From an uncultured Eisenbergiella sp. (GTDB lineage Bacteria > Bacillota > Clostridia > Lachnospirales > Lachnospiraceae): a DNA stretch of 37,551 bases. The stretch is from positions 1-37,551 of the forward strand of contig CANRMT010000014.1 of NCBI GenBank assembly GCA_947631815.1, written 5' to 3'. The notes under the pieces were generated by a model, which was not told the origin of the DNA, did not search any database, and worked only from the letters and a program-made list of their open reading frames with translations. Position 1 is the stretch's first letter, and each line of letters opens with the position of its first letter. Shown one piece after another: positions 7,841 through 16,469 of this stretch. A program made the translations under genes and the position numbers.

Positions 7841-7971
7841 GTTCCAGGCAGCCACAGCAGGGCGCTGAAAGCCAGGCGGCCGCAGCAGGGTGCTGAACCT
7901 CGGACAACTGCGCCGCAACACTGCTCCAAAGCGGCCGTGCGGAGCACTGAGTTCCAGACAGCCGCAGCAGA
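7834..7971. repeat. 28-bp imperfect tandem array starting at a stop codon
   Basis: Two well-matched 28-bp units (7834-7861 and 7862-7889, both beginning GCGCTGA) are followed by more divergent units at 7890-7917 and about 7918-7943, and by a well-matched one at 7944-7971 (GCACTGAGTTCCAGACAGCC). About five units fill 138 bp. The first unit contains the last codons and TGA of the preceding CDS, so the array looks like repeated duplication of a gene end. There are no spacers, so it is not a CRISPR array. Positions 7972-8050 continue with GC-rich sequence of similar flavour and then the glgX ribosome binding site. Confidence 0.8.
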
Positions 7972-8050
7972 GCAGCGGCGCAGCGGCAGCCGTCCCTGAT
8001 GCGGCCCACGGACCGCATCTCATAGAAAAACAGACAAGGAGTGTATCCGC

Positions 8051-10183
8051 TTGAAATCCTTCACGCACGAATTTATCCCCGAGTTCCATAAATCCCTCAC
8101 GCCCACCGCCGAGATCAGCGGGTTTCCGGTGCGCCCCGGCATGTTCGACAACAACGGCGCCATCATGCTCCCCGTGGGCGTGAACTTCACCGTGCACACC
8201 CAGGGCGGCACGGCCTGCACCCTGCTCCTGTTTCACCGGGGAGAGGAGGAGCCCTTTGCCCGGCTGCCCTTTCCCGAGGCCTACAAGATCGGCGACGTGT
8301 ATTCCATGATCGTGTTCGGCCTGAACATCGAAGAATTTGAATACGCCTATCAGGTGGACGGCCCCTATGATCCCCAGAAAGGGCTGATCTACGATCCCGC
8401 CAAGGTGCTGCTGGATCCTTATGCTAAGGCCGTGGCGGGCCAGCGGGAATGGGGAGAGAAAAAGCTGGGAAGCTATCACGCCCGCGTGGTGCGCGATGTG
8501 TTCGACTGGGGAGATATGCCGCAGTCCCCACGCAAGATGAGCGACCTGGTCATCTACGAGCTCCACATCCGCGGGTTCACCCGCCACCCCTCCTCGGGCG
8601 TGGCGCATCCCGGCACCTTCTCGGGATTAAAAGAAAAGATCCCCTACTTAAAAGAGCTGGGGATCAACGCGGTGGAGCTGATGCCGATCTTCGAATTTGA
8701 CGAGAACCGCAATTCCCGCACGGTAAACGGGAAAAAGCTCCTGGAATACTGGGGCTATAACACGGTGAGTTTTTTTGCCCCGAATACCAGCTACAACTCC
8801 ACGCCGGAATACAACCGGGAAGGCACGGAGCTGAAGGAGCTGATCAAGACACTGCATGACAGCGGCATCGAAGTGATCCTGGATGTGGTGTTCAACCATA
8901 CGGCGGAAGGAAACGAAAAAGGCCCCACGTTCTGTTTCAAGGGCTTTGACAATAAGGTCTACTACATGCTGACGCCGGAGGGCCATTATTACAATTTCAG
9001 CGGCTGCGGCAATACCCTGAACTGCAACCATCCCGTGGTCCGGCAGATGATCCTGGAATGCCTGCGCTACTGGACCATCAACTACCGGGTGGACGGCTTC
9101 CGCTTCGATCTGGCCAGCATCCTGGGCCGTCAGGAGGACGGCTCTCCCATGAACAACCCGCCGCTTCTGGAGGTGCTTGCCTACGATCCGGTCCTGCGCA
9201 ACGTCAAGCTGATCGCCGAGGCTTGGGACGCAGGCGGCATGTATCAGGTGGGCAGCTTCCCGGCCAGCAAACGCTGGGCGGAGTGGAACGGCCGCTACCG
9301 CGATTCCATCCGCGGGTTCCTGAAAGGGGACTGCTGGCTCTCCTGGGATGCCGCATGGCGCATCGCCGGTTCCGGCGACCTGTACGGCGGCTATTTCGAC
9401 GATCACAACGACAACTACGCCGGTTACAATTCCTGCGTGAATTTCCTGACCTGCCACGACGGCTTCACGCTGTACGATCTGTATTCCTATAATGAAAAGC
9501 ACAATGAGGCCAACGGCTGGAACAATACGGACGGCGCCAACGACAACCGCAGCTGGAACTGCGGCGCGGAGGGCGACACCGATGACCCGGAGGTCCTTTC
9601 CTTACGTTTCCGCATAATCCGCAACGCCTGCGCGGTGCTGATGTGCAGCCGCGGCACGCCCATGTTCTTCGCGGGGGATGAGTTCGGAAATACGCAGTAC
9701 GGCAACAACAACGGCTACTGCCAGGACAACGAGATCTCCTGGCTGGACTGGACCCTTCTGGAGAAAAACAGGGAGCTGTTCGAATTCTTCAAATTCATGA
9801 TCCGATACCGCCAGCGCCACCCGGTCATCCGCAAAAAGCTGCCCAACGCGGTCTGCGGCATGGAGCCCTTACAGGCCCACGACGTCAACGCGGATATCAA
9901 CGATCTTCCTGAGAACACGCGGACCTTCGGCATCAGCTTCGCGGGCTATGACCGGGAGACCGGTCAGGACGATCTGGTCTATGTGGCCGTCAACACTCAT
10001 TGGGAAGACACCGCGATCACGCTTCCCTCCCAGGGGCTGCGCGGCTCCTGGTATTTGAGCGTCAACACCTGGGGCGACGGCGAGGGCCGGTACTGCTACC
10101 CGGAGGGCACGGAGGTACGCATCGACGGCGGATTCGTCATGCGGCCCCGCTCCGTGGCCGTCTTCACAGGACGGCCGCTCTGA
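8051..10183 (+). CDS. glgX: Glycogen debranching enzyme, GH13_11 (GlgX/isoamylase type)
   Basis: Cleaves alpha-1,6 branches of glycogen or imported glucans in the cytoplasm. The start is TTG 8051, with AAGGAG nine bases upstream and the N-terminus MKSFTHEFIPEFHKS; 710 residues is the normal GlgX length. An N-terminal carbohydrate-binding module 48 (about 30-150) precedes the GH13 barrel. The four GH13 conserved regions are all present: DVVFNH (about 278), GFRFDLAS with nucleophile Asp353, AEAWDAGG with acid Glu390, and TCHDGF with His469-Asp470. A C-terminal beta domain follows. No other glycogen genes are next to it. The gene is followed by a long inverted repeat that separates it from a convergent deacetylase. 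Confidence 0.94.
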   Translation: MKSFTHEFIPEFHKSLTPTAEISGFPVRPGMFDNNGAIMLPVGVNFTVHTQGGTACTLLLFHRGEEEPFARLPFPEAYKIGDVYSMIVFGLNIEEFEYAYQVDGPYDPQKGLIYDPAKVLLDPYAKAVAGQREWGEKKLGSYHARVVRDVFDWGDMPQSPRKMSDLVIYELHIRGFTRHPSSGVAHPGTFSGLKEKIPYLKELGINAVELMPIFEFDENRNSRTVNGKKLLEYWGYNTVSFFAPNTSYNSTPEYNREGTELKELIKTLHDSGIEVILDVVFNHTAEGNEKGPTFCFKGFDNKVYYMLTPEGHYYNFSGCGNTLNCNHPVVRQMILECLRYWTINYRVDGFRFDLASILGRQEDGSPMNNPPLLEVLAYDPVLRNVKLIAEAWDAGGMYQVGSFPASKRWAEWNGRYRDSIRGFLKGDCWLSWDAAWRIAGSGDLYGGYFDDHNDNYAGYNSCVNFLTCHDGFTLYDLYSYNEKHNEANGWNNTDGANDNRSWNCGAEGDTDDPEVLSLRFRIIRNACAVLMCSRGTPMFFAGDEFGNTQYGNNNGYCQDNEISWLDWTLLEKNRELFEFFKFMIRYRQRHPVIRKKLPNAVCGMEPLQAHDVNADINDLPENTRTFGISFAGYDRETGQDDLVYVAVNTHWEDTAITLPSQGLRGSWYLSVNTWGDGEGRYCYPEGTEVRIDGGFVMRPRSVAVFTGRPL

Positions 10184-10215
10184 ACGGCGGCGCATAGCCG
10201 CCCCCGTCAAAGAAC

Positions 10216-10419
10216 GGCAGCCGCCCCGGCAGAAAGCGCCGCCCGCGGCCTGTGTGTATTCCATTTTCCCGGACCGTAGAAAAACGCCGGTTCTTAACGA
10301 AGCAAGTCCGCCAGGACGCCGCTGAGTTTAGAACCGCTGCGTTTTTCTCCGAGCGCGAGCGTGTCCGGAAAAGGAATACACACAGGCCGCGGGCGGCGCT
10401 TTCTGCCGGGGCGGCTGCC
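10216..10419. repeat. Long inverted repeat A: perfect 47-bp arms around a 69-bp core
   Basis: Arm 10216-10262 and arm 10373-10419 are exact reverse complements over 47 bp (outer end GGCAGCCGCCCCGGCAGAAA). Shorter matches continue inward (TTTTCC-GGAC), and the centre 10279-10347 is itself an inverted pair (GAAAAACGC ... GCGTTTTTC; CGGTTCT ... AGAACCG). The whole 204 bp can form one long hairpin or cruciform. It lies exactly between the 3' ends of glgX and the deacetylase gene, so a role in ending transcription in both directions is plausible. The 69-bp core is shared, in reverse orientation, with the element at 19523-19700. No ORF is present. Confidence 0.92.
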
Positions 10420-10436
10420 ACACTTTGGCAAAGGCC

Positions 10437-11246
10437 TCAGAGCGCCGTCAGGCAACCGCCTTTGGCCTCCACGATGACATCATCCACGGCCAGCCACGCG
10501 CTGTCCGCCGACGGATTATACACCGCTCCGCAGTCCGCCGTGAAGCGCAGACCGCGCAGAAGCTGCAGATAATCGATGATCTCGATGTTGGTGGCGTACC
10601 AGATATCGGGACGGTTCCCCATCAGCCTGCAGAAATCCTCGATCACCTTCCAGTTATTGCGCTCCGTATTCTGATCGAACTCATAGCTGTGTCCCCAGAC
10701 ATACATCAGCTTCAGATACTGCTTCTTCGGGAAATCCGCGAAATACTGTCCGTACTCCATCAGCTTCGGGTCGCTGTGGTGACAGGTGGGATGCCACTCC
10801 ATGGGATTCTCCGGCAGCGCGAAATCCGGCACGCTTTCCACCACGCGGCCGTATGCGATGCCGAGGCTTGCAAACAGCGTTTCGATCTCCTTCGTATAGG
10901 AGCCGTTGGGATAGGCATGTCCCCTGACCACATATCCGGTGAGCTTCTCCAGCCCCCTGCGGTCCTCCAGGATCTCCTCCGCCACCTCGGAAAGCGGACA
11001 TCTGGCGATGGTCGGATGGTGCTGCGTATGGGTCGCCACCTCATGTCCAAGGTACAGCGTGCCGACCTCCTCCGCCAGGACCCGTTCGCCCCGTTCCATC
11101 AGTCCATAGTTCAGATTGAAGGTCCCGCGGATCCCGTACCGGTTGAAGATCTCCACCAGCTTCCGATCCTGCTCCCTCCCATCGTCATAGCTCATGGTGA
11201 GCGCCTTCGCCTTCCCCTGCGGGAAGCAATAGTAAATGTTCTTCAT
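10437..11246 (-). CDS. Polysaccharide deacetylase family protein (NodB-like)
   Basis: A 269-residue NodB-homology carbohydrate esterase-type protein. ATG 11246 has a strong TAAAGGAGGAAGAAA site. The TMSYDDG motif (about residues 17-23) gives the catalytic/metal Asp pair, and HEVATHTQHHP (about 68-78) gives the metal-binding histidines. RGHAYPNGSY (about 108-117) corresponds to the family's R-PYG motif. There is no signal peptide, so it may be cytoplasmic or act on small substrates. It starts 12 bp after the DUF5722 gene and is almost certainly its operon partner. The substrate is unknown. Confidence 0.85.
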   Translation of the reverse strand: MKNIYYCFPQGKAKALTMSYDDGREQDRKLVEIFNRYGIRGTFNLNYGLMERGERVLAEEVGTLYLGHEVATHTQHHPTIARCPLSEVAEEILEDRRGLEKLTGYVVRGHAYPNGSYTKEIETLFASLGIAYGRVVESVPDFALPENPMEWHPTCHHSDPKLMEYGQYFADFPKKQYLKLMYVWGHSYEFDQNTERNNWKVIEDFCRLMGNRPDIWYATNIEIIDYLQLLRGLRFTADCGAVYNPSADSAWLAVDDVIVEAKGGCLTAL

Positions 11247-11258
11247 TTTCTTCCTCCT

Positions 11259-13115
11259 TTATCCCTGTGTGATCTCGCTCCAGCTCTCGATGCCGATGAT
11301 GGATTTCGCGAATTCCGTCACGGCCTCCGATCCGGGTCTGTCGATATTTTTAAACACATCGTAGATGAACTTATGATGCCCTCCCTGATAGGAAAGCCCC
11401 AGCGCCAGTCCCTGCGCCACCTCCTCCGACGCGTCTGTCTGACGGGACAGGATCATGGCGTCGATATGAGGATTCCCGGCCGCCGCGTAATAGGCATAAG
11501 CGAAGGCCGCCGCCTGGTTTGCCTCTCCCTTCGCGGAGGAATAGCCCAGCTCGCTCAGAATGATGGGGCGCACCTCCCCGGAGGCCGTGAGCATCTCTTC
11601 ATTCTGCATAAAATCCGTCACCACATGGATATTCTCCATCGTGACGATGGAGGTATCCTCCGAATCGGTGATCAGCCTGTCGATCTTTTCGGAGGAATTC
11701 CAGAAGGTCGTGTTGTTCAGCGGATACGCATACGGATGGTGTGCCAGCCCCCAGTCGAAATTGCCTTCTTTTTTCACGATCTCGTTTATGGCGGTCAGCA
11801 GATCCCTCACGTCGTAGCTGCTATTGGACTGCAGATCCCGGTTCCACTGCTGATCCATGGAGACATAAATGCGGGCGTTGGCGTTGTAGCTTTTGATGCC
11901 GTTGTAAAAAACACGCACCGCGTTGGCGTACTCCCTGGCGTAGGTATCCAGATCCACATACTGCATGTAATTCCAGTCGGCCCGGACGTTCACTTCGTTC
12001 CCCACGATCCAGTTCATGACCGTGCCGTGCTCCGTGTCCCGATACCGCCGCGCCAGAAAACAGGCCACCGCCTCCATCGTCTCGATCCCCGCGTCCTCCG
12101 CCGTGTTGAAGGCATAATAATGGCCGGAGCCGCCGCGGGAAAGCGGGTGGATGAGCTGGGGCTGCGCCGCGCTCTTATTGTTCAGGAGGATCGCCGTAAT
12201 GGTGATGCCCTTTTCCGTCAGCGTGCTGAAAACATGGTCGTACTCCGAGATCCGCTGTCCGTTGAAGGCGTAGGTCTTCCCGTTATGGTCAAAATAAATG
12301 GTGGGGTACGCGCCGTTCGTGGTCTCCCCCAGGATCTTGGAAATGAAGATATTGTACGCGGCGTGATGGACGCCCAGATCGTCCAGCTCGGACCCGGTCA
12401 GCTTCAGCGGATCCACCAAAATGCCCTTGATGGACGCGGGCTTTGGAAAATCTCCCCGATACGCCGCCAGCACCTCCGGATTGGTGATATACTGCGGCTC
12501 GCAAAGCGGCACATATTCCCCGTTCAGCTTCACCGCCACCACGAACTTGGACATCAGCCTGGAATCGGAGCGGTCAATGTTGGTCTGCGCGGACAGGGTA
12601 AACGATCTATCCTTCGTCACGCGGGCGATATAGTTTCCCTCCGGATCGGGCTGCGTATCGTACATCTTCATCTCGAGCAGATAAAAGCTGTCGTCATCGC
12701 TGACCGGCTTTTCCTCCACCGTGCCCCGCAGCTCAAAGCTGCCGGTGCCGGGCCGGATCTCACAGGATTCCACCTTGACAAAACCGTCCCGGTTCTCCTC
12801 CGTCAGCTCCACATATACCTCTGGCTCTTCTGTTTCGGTCTCGGTCTCCGTTTCCGGTTCTGTTTCTGGCTCCGTCTCATATCCGGACTCCTCCGCCTGC
12901 GGTCCGTCCGTCTGCTGCGCGTCCGCCCCAGCCTCGTTCTGAGCCAACTCCGCCTGAACGGGCTGTGCATCCTCCGCCCCTTCCCGCAGGGCATAGAACA
13001 GCCCGCAGCCCAGCGTGACCACGGCAAAAAAAACAGCCGCCGCGTATATGGCGGTCAGGGTCCGCATTTCCCGTCTATTCTTTTTTCTCTTTTTTTTGGT
13101 GTTCACCGCTTTCAA
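11259..13115 (-). CDS. DUF5722-type TIM-barrel (glycosidase-like) membrane-anchored protein
   Basis: A 618-residue protein. The start is TTG 13115 with GGGGGA upstream; a GTG three codons later is an alternative. A basic N-terminus (KKKRKKNRRE) is followed by one membrane helix (about 20-42), an acidic low-complexity linker of Glu/Thr/Pro repeats (about 75-100), a beta-rich segment, and a barrel domain resembling DUF5722. The barrel shows WIVGNEVN (acid/base-like Asn-Glu of clan GH-A folds) and PIILSELGYSS (nucleophile-like Glu), which suggest a retaining glycosidase, although activity is not established for the family. It is first in an operon with the deacetylase, so the pair may modify a surface or dietary polysaccharide. 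Confidence 0.82.
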   Translation of the reverse strand: MKAVNTKKKRKKNRREMRTLTAIYAAAVFFAVVTLGCGLFYALREGAEDAQPVQAELAQNEAGADAQQTDGPQAEESGYETEPETEPETETETETEEPEVYVELTEENRDGFVKVESCEIRPGTGSFELRGTVEEKPVSDDDSFYLLEMKMYDTQPDPEGNYIARVTKDRSFTLSAQTNIDRSDSRLMSKFVVAVKLNGEYVPLCEPQYITNPEVLAAYRGDFPKPASIKGILVDPLKLTGSELDDLGVHHAAYNIFISKILGETTNGAYPTIYFDHNGKTYAFNGQRISEYDHVFSTLTEKGITITAILLNNKSAAQPQLIHPLSRGGSGHYYAFNTAEDAGIETMEAVACFLARRYRDTEHGTVMNWIVGNEVNVRADWNYMQYVDLDTYAREYANAVRVFYNGIKSYNANARIYVSMDQQWNRDLQSNSSYDVRDLLTAINEIVKKEGNFDWGLAHHPYAYPLNNTTFWNSSEKIDRLITDSEDTSIVTMENIHVVTDFMQNEEMLTASGEVRPIILSELGYSSAKGEANQAAAFAYAYYAAAGNPHIDAMILSRQTDASEEVAQGLALGLSYQGGHHKFIYDVFKNIDRPGSEAVTEFAKSIIGIESWSEITQG

Positions 13116-13171
13116 AACGCATCCCCCACACGCTTTGGCGCACGTCCCTGACGCCGCGCCGTCTGGTTTTC

Positions 13172-13201
13172 ATTCTATCATCCCTGACGGGCCCGGCGCA
13201 A
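13172..13201 (-). promoter_or_regulatory. Promoter for the DUF5722-deacetylase operon
   Basis: On the minus strand TTGCGC (13201-13196), an 18-bp spacer and TAGAAT (13177-13172) resemble a sigma-A promoter. It lies about 55 bp before the TTG start in a divergent intergenic region of 244 bp. Confidence 0.5.
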
Positions 13202-13277
13202 TAGGTTTTTGTAATATCTCCGTAACATTTTTTGCGATGGAAAACGGGATGCTGTCAGTGTTTATCGAATAAAAGAA

Positions 13278-13306
13278 TTGAATTTTTATATTCATTATGT
13301 TACTGT
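13278..13306 (+). promoter_or_regulatory. Possible promoter for the DUF6056 gene
   Basis: TTGAAT (13278-13283), 17 bp, then TACTGT (13301-13306) lies in the AT-rich part of the divergent region, about 55 bp before the next start. The -10 match is weak; overlapping TATGTT and TACACT are alternatives. Confidence 0.35.
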
Positions 13307-13359
13307 TACACTAACGCCGAAATCATATCGTTCCAACGATCGCTTCATGAGGATATATT

Positions 13360-15264
13360 ATGATCAGAAAAGAAAAAGGCTTTTTTTACGGACAGGTTCT
13401 CTTCTCTTTCGCCGCGGTGCTGTTCACGCTCATTCTTGTGAGAGGCCGGGAACCCGTGATCTCCTACACATTTGTAAAAGGACTCGTCCTTCCCCTGCTT
13501 TACTGTTTCTTCTATCTCTCCAAATGGATGAACTGCGGCATTTTCACCGCGGCAGTCCTGACCATATGTGCGGTCATCCGATTTGCCCGGAAAGAGAAAA
13601 ATATTTTTCAGAACGCGCAGACGGGCTGTCTGATCTCGGGCTTGTCGGTTCTGCTGTGCTTTTATATCGTAGTGCTCAAAACCGGTTATGCGGACGCATG
13701 GGACCCCTCCCTGCGCACACTGCAGGTGATCAGCTTTATTGGCCTGGAAAGTCTCCTGATCGGAATAACGGGCTGGCTTCGGACACACGGCCCCCGTTCC
13801 GCCGACCGGGAGTTTCAGCTTCCCGCATGGCTGTATACAGCCGTTCCCATTGCCGCTATTCTTTGCTATATCCCCATCGTCCTGTCCGGACGCTACGTCT
13901 ATCCGCAGGGAGATGACTTCGATTACAGCGCGCTCTGCCATCGTGTCTGGGTGGAGGGCCAGGGATTTTCCGGCGTGTTAAAGGCGGCGCTCGCGCAGGT
14001 CGCGGAGGCCTATGTGGGGTGGCAGGGCACTTTTTCCTCCCTTTTCCTGATGGCACTCCAGCCGGGCGTCTGTGACACAGACGGCTATCATCTGGTTCCC
14101 TTCCTGCTGTCCTTTCTCTGCATCGCTGCGACCTGCCTGCTCTTCTACGCACTGCTGTACAAAATATGCGGCGCCTCTAAGAAGGAAACGGTTTTCGCCG
14201 CGTCCTGTGTCAGCCTTTTGATCGTCCAGCTTGTGCCCGCCAAGGCCCACGCATTTTTCTGGTACAACGGCGCCATCCATTATATGGGATCCTTTTCCTT
14301 CCTGATCTGCTTTTTATCCTTTGTCCTGCTCGCATGCCAGGCACGGACGGTCTGGAAACGCCGGATCTTTCTCATCCTCTCTGCGCCCTTCGGAATCCTG
14401 GCGGGCGGCGGGGATCTGGTGAGCGGGCTGACCGGCTGTATCCTGATCGGTTATCTGTTCATCCTCTTTATCTATCTGAAAAAGAAGGAGTGTCTGAAGC
14501 CCCTTCTGTTTTCCGGATTCTTCCTGCTGGCGGCCTTTTCGGCAAATGTCCTGTCTCCCGGCTTCCCGAAACGCGACATGCGCATTCAGCAGGAAATCGA
14601 ATACGGAGCGATAGGTTCCATCCTGAAATCCTTCCAGGTATGTTTCACGCAGGCGGCCGGTGAATTCGTGAGCTGGTATCTCCTTCTCCTCCTGCTGGTC
14701 CTCTCACCCGTGCTGTGGAATATCGCCCGCAGATGCAAATTCCGTTTCCCTTTGCCGGGGATCGTCTCCCTTGCCAGTTACTGCATGCTTTCCGCAATGT
14801 ACACGCCTCTGATCTTCGCGCTGGGAGAATGGCGCCTCGGCCGGATCCAGGATATCATTTATTTCGCCTACGTCCTGCTCCTGACCCTGAACGAATTCTA
14901 TCTGTTCGGATGGATCCAGCGGAAAAAAGGAGCTGAATTCGGATTTTTCCTGTCTCCGAAGACATTCTATGCCCTGACTGCTGCCGGGCTCGTCATCACC
15001 GGACTGCTCACCGTCGGAACGCCGCAGAAGGTCACCAGCGCCGCCATCCTGGATGCGATCCGCACGGGAGAGGCGCAGCGATATGCCGCATGCATCCAGC
15101 GCAATATCGATCTTCTGGAGACCACCGAAGAGACTAGCGTGCAGGTGGAAAAGCCGCCCCGGACGCCAACCGTTTTCGTGGATGAGGAGATCGAACCCTG
15201 GCGGTGCGGGACGGCTGAATTTTTCGGAAAAGAAAAGGTTTATTACCCGGACGAGGCCGAGTGA
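13360..15264 (+). CDS. Multi-pass membrane protein, DUF6056-like
   Basis: A 634-residue integral membrane protein with about 12-14 hydrophobic helices spread over its length. ATG 13360 follows GAGGATATATT. After an N-terminal block of helices (about 10-150), the segment YPQGDDFDYSA (about 185-195) and YVGWQGTFSSLFLMALQP (about 222-240) match the start of DUF6056-type proteins, which resemble GT-C glycosyltransferases: an Asp pair in the first extracytoplasmic loop and many helices. No activity can be proven from sequence. The C-terminal 90 residues are soluble. It is divergent from the DUF5722 operon and may belong to surface glycan assembly. Confidence 0.78.
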   Translation: MIRKEKGFFYGQVLFSFAAVLFTLILVRGREPVISYTFVKGLVLPLLYCFFYLSKWMNCGIFTAAVLTICAVIRFARKEKNIFQNAQTGCLISGLSVLLCFYIVVLKTGYADAWDPSLRTLQVISFIGLESLLIGITGWLRTHGPRSADREFQLPAWLYTAVPIAAILCYIPIVLSGRYVYPQGDDFDYSALCHRVWVEGQGFSGVLKAALAQVAEAYVGWQGTFSSLFLMALQPGVCDTDGYHLVPFLLSFLCIAATCLLFYALLYKICGASKKETVFAASCVSLLIVQLVPAKAHAFFWYNGAIHYMGSFSFLICFLSFVLLACQARTVWKRRIFLILSAPFGILAGGGDLVSGLTGCILIGYLFILFIYLKKKECLKPLLFSGFFLLAAFSANVLSPGFPKRDMRIQQEIEYGAIGSILKSFQVCFTQAAGEFVSWYLLLLLLVLSPVLWNIARRCKFRFPLPGIVSLASYCMLSAMYTPLIFALGEWRLGRIQDIIYFAYVLLLTLNEFYLFGWIQRKKGAEFGFFLSPKTFYALTAAGLVITGLLTVGTPQKVTSAAILDAIRTGEAQRYAACIQRNIDLLETTEETSVQVEKPPRTPTVFVDEEIEPWRCGTAEFFGKEKVYYPDEAE

Positions 15265-15289
15265 CCGGCAGATTCCCTGATCCGGGCGG

Positions 15290-15461
15290 TTCACACCCGA
15301 TAGCCGGTACGAAGGCCCCGGGTTCACGCCCGAATCCGATATGAAGCTCCACTGGATTCACACCCGATAGCTGATACGAAGCTCCACCGGGTTCACGCCC
15401 GATAGCCGGTGCGAAGCTCCACTGGATTCACGCCCGATATCCGGTGCGAAGATCCACCAGG
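15290..15461. repeat. 35-bp tandem array, five units, overlapping the dehydrogenase stop codon
   Basis: Units begin at TTCAC and run 15290-15322, 15323-15356, 15357-15391, 15392-15426 and 15427-15461 (33-35 bp each). On the minus strand the last unit is the true end of the dehydrogenase gene (VDLRTGYRA and its stop); the other four are decayed copies still recognisable as VELRTGYRA-stop and VELRISYRV-stop. This is therefore a repeated duplication of the gene's final codons. It fills the space between two convergent genes. The units are contiguous without spacers. Confidence 0.9.
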
Positions 15462-16384
15462 TTCCCCAGCGGCTCCCCGTTCAGATACCGGCGCAGATTC
15501 TGCGCGAAAAGCTCCACGATCTGCTCCAGCGTCTCCGGCAGCGCGAAGCCGCCCGAGATGTGAGGCGTGATGACGGCATTGGGCGCATCCCAGAGCGGAT
15601 GGGAAGCCGGAAGCGGCTCGGGATCGGTCACATCCAGCGCGGCGCCCGCGATCCGGCTCGCATACAGCGCGTCGCAGAGGGCGTCCGTATCGATGGCACT
15701 GCCCCGCCCCACATTGAGCACTACCGCATTCTTTTTCAGAAGCGCGATGCGCGCCCGGTTCAGCGTGTGCCGGGTGAAGTCATTGCCGGGCAGGCTCATG
15801 GCCACCACATCGGCCCAGGGCAGAAGCCGGTCCAGCTCCTCCATGCCGCACAGCTCTTCCAGCCATTCCGGCTTATCAAAGCTCCGCCGCCGGATACCGG
15901 CCACATGGCAGCCCAGGGCTGCCATTTTTTTCCCGAAGGCGGACCCGATATCCCCGAAACCGACGATGAGCACATTGCTGCCCTCGATCACATCCACAAA
16001 TCCTTCCGATCTCCAGTCATGGGAAAGCTGATTTCGATAATATAAATGGAGCTTCTTGCGCAGCTCGAACAGGCAGCCGATCATATGCTCGGAGATCGCC
16101 AGCCCATAGGCGCCGGTGGCGTTGGCCAAAAGCGCGCCCTCCGGCAGGATCCCCGGTTCGCAGTAGCCCTCCGTTCCCGCGTTATTGAGCTGGATCCACT
16201 TCAGTTCCCCGCACTTTTGCAGCTGGGAAGGCGAACGCAGATTGCCCAGAATGACCTCCGCGTGCCGCAGATCCTCCTCCGTCACCGCGCTTTGCTCCCG
16301 AAAGACAAACGTCCGGCCCGGAGCGGCCTCCCGCAGTTTTTGTTTCTGCCGCTCGTTCAGCGGCGGCGTGACCAGAATATGCAT
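15428..16384 (-). CDS. D-isomer-specific 2-hydroxyacid dehydrogenase family protein
   Basis: An NAD(P)-dependent oxidoreductase of the D-2-hydroxyacid dehydrogenase family; the substrate cannot be fixed. The track ORF reaches 16513, but ATG 16384 follows GGGAGAGATCGGC and opens with MHILVTPPLNE, giving 318 residues, which is normal. The Rossmann motif VLIVGFGDIGSAFG is near residue 133. NVGRGSAID, the Glu of DVTDPEPLP and the His of ITPHISGG are the usual catalytic surroundings. It is monocistronic or paired with the phosphoesterase upstream (85 bp away, same strand). Its last 30 bp are the parent of the tandem array downstream. Confidence 0.9.
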   Translation of the reverse strand: MHILVTPPLNERQKQKLREAAPGRTFVFREQSAVTEEDLRHAEVILGNLRSPSQLQKCGELKWIQLNNAGTEGYCEPGILPEGALLANATGAYGLAISEHMIGCLFELRKKLHLYYRNQLSHDWRSEGFVDVIEGSNVLIVGFGDIGSAFGKKMAALGCHVAGIRRRSFDKPEWLEELCGMEELDRLLPWADVVAMSLPGNDFTRHTLNRARIALLKKNAVVLNVGRGSAIDTDALCDALYASRIAGAALDVTDPEPLPASHPLWDAPNAVITPHISGGFALPETLEQIVELFAQNLRRYLNGEPLGNLVDLRTGYRA

Positions 16385-16469
16385 GCCGATCTCTCCCTTC
16401 TTTTTTTTGCAAATCCGTCCCCAGACGGACATTCCGCGAAAATGCGGTCCCGCGAAGGGCCGTTTTCTC

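Noticed and set aside
10216-10419. Insertion sequence with long terminal inverted repeats
   Set aside because: Only about 110 bp separate the arms, no transposase or ORF exists, and the related copy at 19523 has different arms, so a standard IS or MITE does not fit.
10425-13151. A 908-residue plus-strand ORF
   Set aside because: It is the antisense shadow of the deacetylase and DUF5722 genes, whose protein motifs and ribosome binding sites are on the minus strand. Its sequence is Arg/His/Ile-rich with no family resemblance.
15290-15461. CRISPR array
   Set aside because: Units of about 35 bp are contiguous with no unique spacers, and one unit is coding sequence. No cas genes are in the window.
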